From contig JAUJOT010000007.1 of NCBI GenBank assembly GCA_030447505.1, positions 165,787 through 229,786 of the forward strand: a stretch of DNA of 64,000 nt, read 5' to 3'. This stretch comes from Solirubrobacteraceae bacterium. Its GTDB lineage: Bacteria > Actinomycetota > Thermoleophilia > Solirubrobacterales > Solirubrobacteraceae. The translations under genes were made by a program, and so were the position numbers. Under the pieces are notes generated by a model. That model was not told the DNA's origin, did not search any database, and worked only from the letters and a program-made list of their open reading frames with translations. Within the stretch, counting starts at the first letter, position 1, and each line of letters begins with the position of its first letter. Shown piece by piece: positions 60,068 through 64,000 of the stretch.

Positions 60068-60364
60068 TCAGAAGCCGAGTGCGAACTTCGCGTCCTCGCT
60101 CATCTTCTCCGGCGACCACGGCGGGTCGAACGTCATCTCGCTCTTGACCGAGTTGACGCCCTCCAGCGGGAGCACGAACTCCTCGATCTGCTCGGTGATC
60201 TGCGGGCCGATTGGGCACGCCGGGGTCGTCAGCGTGAACGTCACGCACACGTTGCCGGAGTCCTGCTGGATCCCGTAGATGAGCCCGAGCTCCACGAAGT
60301 CCAATCCGAGCTCGGGATCGATGACGTTGGTGAGCGCTTCTTCGATCTCTTGCAGCGTTGCCAT
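60068..60364 (-). CDS. DUF59/MIP18 family metal-sulfur cluster assembly factor
   Basis: A 98-residue protein with the DUF59 pattern VIDPELGLDFVELGLIYGI, VCVTFTLTTPACPIGPQI, and a C-terminal MTFDPPWSPEKMSEDAKFALG. Members include SufT, PaaD and MIP18 and help load Fe-S clusters. The conserved Asp-Pro-Glu and the Cys in TPACP are present. No suf genes are adjacent. TACAAT lies 7 nt before the ATG, so the message is probably leaderless. Confidence 0.88.
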   Translation of the reverse strand: MATLQEIEEALTNVIDPELGLDFVELGLIYGIQQDSGNVCVTFTLTTPACPIGPQITEQIEEFVLPLEGVNSVKSEMTFDPPWSPEKMSEDAKFALGF

Positions 60365-60371
60365 TCGGATG

Positions 60372-60377
60372 ATTGTA
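60372..60377 (-). promoter_or_regulatory. Putative -10 element of the DUF59 gene
   Basis: Minus-strand TACAAT ends 7 nt before the ATG at 60364, a near-consensus -10. No ribosome site occurs in CATCCGA between them. Confidence 0.5.
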
Positions 60378-60419
60378 TCCACGGGTGCGTCCAGGCCGAG
60401 GTAGGTTGGAGGAGGAGCC

Positions 60420-60728
60420 ATGGTCACGTTCGAGGACAGTCCACCGACGTTGCGCTGCTACGGAGACGAGGATCGCTCGACGCAGTCGCTGCGCCGCCGA
60501 GCGCTCTCGCAGGCGCTGTGCGCCCCTGACGACGTGGTCGTCGACCTGGCCGAGCTGGCGTTCGCCGATCCCTCACTGATGCTCGACCTCGCGATGATCG
60601 CGCGGCGCCTGCGCAAGGGCGGCCGGAAGCTGACGCTGCGCGGCGCGCAGCCCGACATCTCTGTGCTGATCGAGTACGTCGGCCTGCACCGCCTGCCGGG
60701 CGTGGCGATCGCGCCCGCGCCCGCCTGA
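60420..60728 (+). CDS. STAS-domain protein (anti-sigma antagonist type)
   Basis: The 102-residue protein has a STAS-like pattern: VVVDLAELAFADPSLMLDLAMIARRLRKGGRKLTLRG and a C-terminal ISVLIEYVGLHRLPGV. In SpoIIAA/RsbV the phospho-Ser follows Asp in DSSG; here the loop is ADPSLMLDL with one Ser. It could act on the RsbW-like protein encoded at 22104-22508. A strong GGAGGAGGA precedes the ATG. The two genes are 38 kb apart, so the link is only functional inference. Confidence 0.72.
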   Translation: MVTFEDSPPTLRCYGDEDRSTQSLRRRALSQALCAPDDVVVDLAELAFADPSLMLDLAMIARRLRKGGRKLTLRGAQPDISVLIEYVGLHRLPGVAIAPAPA

Positions 60729-60783
60729 CGAGGGCTTCTGGCTGGGCTGGCCGGCGGGTCCGCTGGCGTAGCCTCTAGAGGAC

Positions 60784-61296
60784 ATGGCACTGGTCCTCGT
60801 GATCCTCTTCATCGTCGTTCCGATCGCCGAGCTCTACGTGCTCTTCCAGATCGGCTCGGCGATCGGGCTCGCGCCGACGATCGCGCTGCTGATCCTCGAC
60901 TCCTTGCTCGGCGCCGCGCTGATGCGCTCGCAGGGTCGCGCGGTGTGGATGCGCTTCAACCGCACGCTGGCCCAAGGCCGGATGCCCGGCCGCGAGGTGT
61001 TGGACGGTGCGCTCGTGATCTTCGGGGGCGCGCTGCTGCTGACGCCCGGGTTCCTGACCGACATCCTCGGGCTGATCCTGCTGCTGCCGCCGACGCGTGC
61101 GCTCGTGCGCAAGGTGCTCGTGACGCGCTTCGCAGGCCGGGTGGTCTCGACCGCGGCGGCGGGCGCGCAGAGCCGCATGGGGCGGATCTTCACCTTCGAG
61201 ACGGGCGGCGGTCGGCACCAGCGGCGCGGATCGGGCGACGATGTCGTCGACGGCACGGCGCAGGACGTCCCGCCGCGACGGCGCGAGCTGCCGTGA
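60784..61296 (+). CDS. fxsA: FxsA family membrane protein
   Basis: A 170-residue protein with three membrane segments (about 3-25, 30-45, 75-100). FxsA features are PIAELYVLFQIGSAIGLAPTI and GRMPGREVLDGALVIFGGALLLTPGFLTDILGLILLLPPTR. FxsA of E. coli alleviates phage T7 exclusion by the F plasmid; its general role is unclear. The tail is charged. The next gene overlaps its stop (GTGA). Confidence 0.88.
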   Translation: MALVLVILFIVVPIAELYVLFQIGSAIGLAPTIALLILDSLLGAALMRSQGRAVWMRFNRTLAQGRMPGREVLDGALVIFGGALLLTPGFLTDILGLILLLPPTRALVRKVLVTRFAGRVVSTAAAGAQSRMGRIFTFETGGGRHQRRGSGDDVVDGTAQDVPPRRRELP

Positions 61297-62207
61297 CCGT
61301 GTCGCCCGGCGACGAGGCGCCGCGCGCGGGCGTGGATCGCGCGTTTCGCGACGCCGTCACGTTCTCGTTCGGCGATTCGGAAGCGAAGGTGTTCGGTCTC
61401 GCACGCGTCGGGCTGGGCGGCGGCGGCGCGAGCGGCTTTGCGGTCGTCTACTCCGGCGACGAGCTCGCGGGGGCCTCGACGGAAGCTTCGGTGGCGGCCG
61501 GCGATGTTGAGGCGTGGGATGCGGTGAGCGCGGCCGGCGTGCGTTCGAAGGTCGAGACGCCGCTCGAGGCGTGGGCAGTCACGTACGACGGCGACGAGGC
61601 CGGCTTCGACCTGCGCTTCGAGGCGATCTCCGCGCCGGCGGCGCTCGACGGCGAGGACCCGGTCGCGCGCGTCGGCGGCTTGGCGGGCTACGAGCAGCTG
61701 TGTTCCGTCACCGGCACCGTGCGTGTCGGCGGCCGCTCGATTGCGGTGCGCTGCCTGGGCCAGCGCGGGCACCTGTGGGGTGCGCCGGACTGGAGCAGGA
61801 TCGAGCTGGCGCGAACCCTGTCGGCGTGGATGGGCGCCGACCGGGCCGTGACGCTGACGGCGGTGCGCCCGGCGAAGGCCAAGCACCACGACGAGGAGGC
61901 GATCGCAGGCTTCTTGTTCGACGGCGGAACCCCCGTTGCGATCTTCGATCCGCGGCTGTCGACGACGTACGACGGCGAGCTGCGCCAGCGCCGCGCCGGC
62001 CTCGAGCTATGGATGCAGGAGGAGGGCGGCCACGCACTCCGCGCCGCCGGCGAGGTGCTGTGCGGAACGACCGTCGAACTCGGCGACCTGCGGCTGGACA
62101 GTGCGTTCTTTCACTGGCGGATGGAGGGCCGCCAGGGCACGGGCCGCTATGACGTGCTGCGGCGCGCCTCTGCTGGTTGGCAGGGCAACTCGCGCCGCCG
62201 GCGGTGA
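61293..62207 (+). CDS. Uncharacterised protein, lipocalin/DUF7064-like
   Basis: A 304-residue protein starting at GTG 61293 (GTGA overlap with fxsA). The sequence shows beta-strand patterning and two motifs, CLGQRGHLWGAPDW (about 150-163) and EEAIAGFLFDGGTPVAIFD. The first resembles the G-x-R-D-H-x-W-G-x-R-D-W motif of DUF7064/carotenoid-hydratase-like proteins. No catalytic residues can be assigned. The coupling to fxsA may reflect only operon structure. Confidence 0.55.
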   Translation: MTVSPGDEAPRAGVDRAFRDAVTFSFGDSEAKVFGLARVGLGGGGASGFAVVYSGDELAGASTEASVAAGDVEAWDAVSAAGVRSKVETPLEAWAVTYDGDEAGFDLRFEAISAPAALDGEDPVARVGGLAGYEQLCSVTGTVRVGGRSIAVRCLGQRGHLWGAPDWSRIELARTLSAWMGADRAVTLTAVRPAKAKHHDEEAIAGFLFDGGTPVAIFDPRLSTTYDGELRQRRAGLELWMQEEGGHALRAAGEVLCGTTVELGDLRLDSAFFHWRMEGRQGTGRYDVLRRASAGWQGNSRRRR

Positions 62208-62496
62208 CCCGCGCGATTGTCAGCGGCGCTCAGCGGGTGCTCACGACGGCGCTGGGTGCGGTCGTTTCACGCGTTCGCCGATCGCCGCGGGCACCATGCC
62301 GGCGATCATGGCCCAGGCGTTCGCGGCGCTGCACGAGCGCGACGCGCCCAGCCGCGGCACGAGCTCGTGTGCGGGGGGCGTGACCGAGAGACGTTTGTCT
62401 CGCGGTTGCACGCGAGCTGCGTGAGGCGCCGGGTCGCGACTCTCAAATCAAAACCGGAGGACGGACGGGCACCCTCGGATCTCGAAGGAACTCGGT

Positions 62497-62952
62497 CTAG
62501 TTGTGTGAGCCCAGCCGATCCCACAGGTAGAGCTCGACGCATTCGGTCGCGAGCTCCATGCAACGCTCACGCGATAGGTGCGGCAGCACGGTCTGCAGCG
62601 CCTGGTCCTCGGCGACGCCTGCGTCAAATGCTTCCTCGCCGCGGAACCCTGCGGCGATCTTCAGCGCCTCGCGCCGGTTGTCGCCCAGGCTCTGGAAGAC
62701 GTTGACGAGAAAATCCCGGTTGGCGATCGGATGACCGACCTCCAGCGACGCGTGCCAGGCGGCAAGCATCGACAGGTCGTGCTCGTCGAGGTCCTGCACG
62801 GCCTTCGCGTAATGTGACGCCAGCTCGTTCTCCGGGATCTCGTCAACCCACGCGCGCACAAGCTCGCCCAGCAGCTGCCTGCGGGCCTCTCGGCCAACGG
62901 ACTCCGCGATCACGCGGATCGCGTCCTGCGGTTCGATGAAGCATAGCGGCAT
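62497..62952 (-). CDS. Uncharacterised 151-residue helical protein
   Basis: The protein starts MPLCFIEPQDAIRVIAES at ATG 62952 with GAGGGAG ahead. It is mostly helical and acidic, with RRQLLGELVRAWVDEIPENEL and YAKAVQDLDEHDLSMLAAWHA. No known motif stands out; the end is ELATECVELYLWDRLGSHN. It is divergent from the methyltransferase gene (200-bp gap). I do not recognise the family. Confidence 0.6.
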   Translation of the reverse strand: MPLCFIEPQDAIRVIAESVGREARRQLLGELVRAWVDEIPENELASHYAKAVQDLDEHDLSMLAAWHASLEVGHPIANRDFLVNVFQSLGDNRREALKIAAGFRGEEAFDAGVAEDQALQTVLPHLSRERCMELATECVELYLWDRLGSHN

Positions 62953-63152
62953 TGCGACTCCCTCGCCGGGGAAGCGGACAGGAAAGACGTTACGGATGGG
63001 GTCGGACAGATGGCAGCGGGCAGCAGCGCCGGGATGTTCCGTGCGGCCTGCAGGCAACCGCTGTTCCCGGCGCTGTTGCGGGAGCGGTGATGTGCTTGGC
63101 ATCGCGCTGACGCCATAGACTGAAGCGGTCCAACCGCAGCTTTTCAGCCAAG

Positions 63153-63899
63153 ATGCCCCTTCTTCAACGCTTCCTTCAGGCGAACTGTCGCCTATCCGCC
63201 CGGTTCGACCCTCGCGGGGACGCCGCCCTCTATTCGCGCTACGACGAGGATGTCGCGCTCGCGCTCGCGCGGCTGCCCGAAGGCGGAGTCGTGGCCGACA
63301 TTGGCGGCGGACGTAGCTGTTCATTCGCGGACCGGCTACCAGCCGGAACACAACTCAGAGTCGTCGCTGTGGACATATCTCCAGACGAACTCGCGGTTAA
63401 TAGGGTCGCGCACGAGACCCGCGTAGCGGACGTATCGCGTCACGTGCCGTTCGCAGATGCTGAAGTGGACCTTGTCGTGTCGCGCACACTTCTCGAACAT
63501 GTGCCGGACGTTGAGCGCGCCGTGATCGAGGTTGCCCGCGTACTGACACCGAATGGTTGCACGCTTCATCTTCTTCCCTGCCGGTACGCCCTCTTCGCGA
63601 TAATAGCACGTACCGTGCCCTTCGACCTCGCTAAGCGCATCCTCCACACGATTCTCCCGGAGTCACGAGGCGTCGTTGAGTTCGACGTTCATTACGACCA
63701 GGGTCACCCTCGCGCGCTCGAACGCGTCTTCACGAACGCCGGCTTCCGCGAGGTCACGGTGGAATGCACATGGGACCAAGCCGCCTATTTCCACGCATTC
63801 TTCCCGGCCTTCCTGCTCGTTCTGCTCTACCAGCGGATCGCCGAGGTATTACGGCTGCGGTTTCTCGCGTCATATGCCATCGTCCGGGCGACGCGGTGA
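63153..63899 (+). CDS. Class I SAM-dependent methyltransferase
   Basis: A 248-residue Rossmann methyltransferase. Motif I is VVADIGGGRSCSFAD, the acidic residue is in VVAVDISPDELAVN, and motif IV-like DLVVSRTLLEHVPDVERAV is followed by VARVLTPNGCTLHLLP, typical of the ubiE/BioC-type family. The C-terminal hydrophobic stretch (HAFFPAFLLVLLYQRIAEVL) suggests membrane contact. Codon use is less GC3-biased than in the neighbours (for example ATA, TTA, TCA codons), which may point to acquisition. Substrate unknown. Confidence 0.8.
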   Translation: MPLLQRFLQANCRLSARFDPRGDAALYSRYDEDVALALARLPEGGVVADIGGGRSCSFADRLPAGTQLRVVAVDISPDELAVNRVAHETRVADVSRHVPFADAEVDLVVSRTLLEHVPDVERAVIEVARVLTPNGCTLHLLPCRYALFAIIARTVPFDLAKRILHTILPESRGVVEFDVHYDQGHPRALERVFTNAGFREVTVECTWDQAAYFHAFFPAFLLVLLYQRIAEVLRLRFLASYAIVRATR

Positions 63900-63970
63900 A
63901 GGCCCGACGCCTCCGCCACGCCGCCACGCGTCGTCCTTACTCCCACTAGCCCGGATCTTGCAGCAAGGTG

Positions 63971-63996
63971 GGCGCCCCGACCGGGGTCGGGGCGCC
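63971..63996. terminator. Putative terminator hairpin at the window end
   Basis: An 11-bp GC stem (63971-63981 with 63986-63996) and a 4-nt loop lie 70 bp after the methyltransferase stop. No T-run is visible before the window ends, so it may be a Rho-independent-like hairpin or a bidirectional structure. Confidence 0.5.
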
Positions 63997-64000
63997 GGAA

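Noticed and set aside
1..64000. Prophage, insertion sequences, CRISPR arrays, tRNA or rRNA genes
   Set aside because: None of the expected transposase, integrase, repeat-spacer or RNA signatures was seen by eye.

Overview
The window is about 64 kb of very GC-rich DNA with dense gene packing, frequent 4-bp start/stop overlaps (ATGA, GTGA) and many GTG starts. The gene repertoire (GuaB3-type IMP dehydrogenase relative, GlnR-like orphan regulator, CysO/Mec/CysM cysteine route, SigB/F-type sigma factor, WS/DGAT acyltransferase, DUF1802 and DUF1152 proteins) points to a high-GC actinobacterium. I would guess the Thermoleophilia/Solirubrobacterales, but that placement is inference. I see no rRNA, tRNA, CRISPR array, insertion sequence or prophage, and no gene-free stretch above 300 bases. 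The longest gaps (about 220-290 bp) are 20891-21124, 25967-26190, 37086-37327, 45701-45940 and 62208-62496.

Region 1 (1-15.1 kb) is a nitrogen assimilation locus. A leftward block runs glnA, a GlnR-like regulator without phosphorylation residues, a TrpD2-like protein, moeA (molybdenum cofactor) and guaB3. Rightward lie a cupin, a large assimilatory nitrate reductase fused to an FAD/NAD(P) and [2Fe-2S] module, and nirB-nirD, with a ZIP transporter and an L,D-transpeptidase between them on the other strand. Together they reduce nitrate to ammonium, fix it into glutamine and supply the molybdenum cofactor and regulation. No nitrate transporter is present.

Region 2 (15-30 kb) is mostly housekeeping: a phosphoribulokinase-like kinase, a PfkB sugar kinase, a D,D-carboxypeptidase, pyrF, an HU protein, an FkbM methyltransferase, a SigB/F-type sigma factor facing an RsbW-like kinase, a CDF transporter, the rdgB-rph-murI operon, a Flp-like pilin, two zinc-ribbon proteins, a deacetylase and nadB.

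Region 3 (30-38 kb) holds a zinc-finger-like protein, hyuA-hyuB hydantoinase/oxoprolinase genes, a beta-hydroxyacid dehydrogenase and DUF1802 and DUF1152 proteins.

Region 4 (38-46 kb) holds the parts of the CysO protein-thiocarboxylate route to cysteine (mec, cysM, cysO and a rhodanese-ThiF activating enzyme) in two operons. They are interleaved with tatA, two Tat-type ferritin-like proteins, a cupredoxin remnant and an MBOAT/SGNH acyl-transfer pair.

Region 5 (46-64 kb) carries a NarL-type two-component system, an SCO1/redoxin/membrane-protein cluster, crcB, a phosphoesterase, ispH, secreted proteins, an M28 peptidase, a frameshifted WS/DGAT, a subtilase with an altered oxyanion residue, DUF59 and STAS proteins, FxsA and a methyltransferase. 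Several genes have a -10-like hexamer only 6-8 nt before the start codon, suggesting leaderless transcripts.
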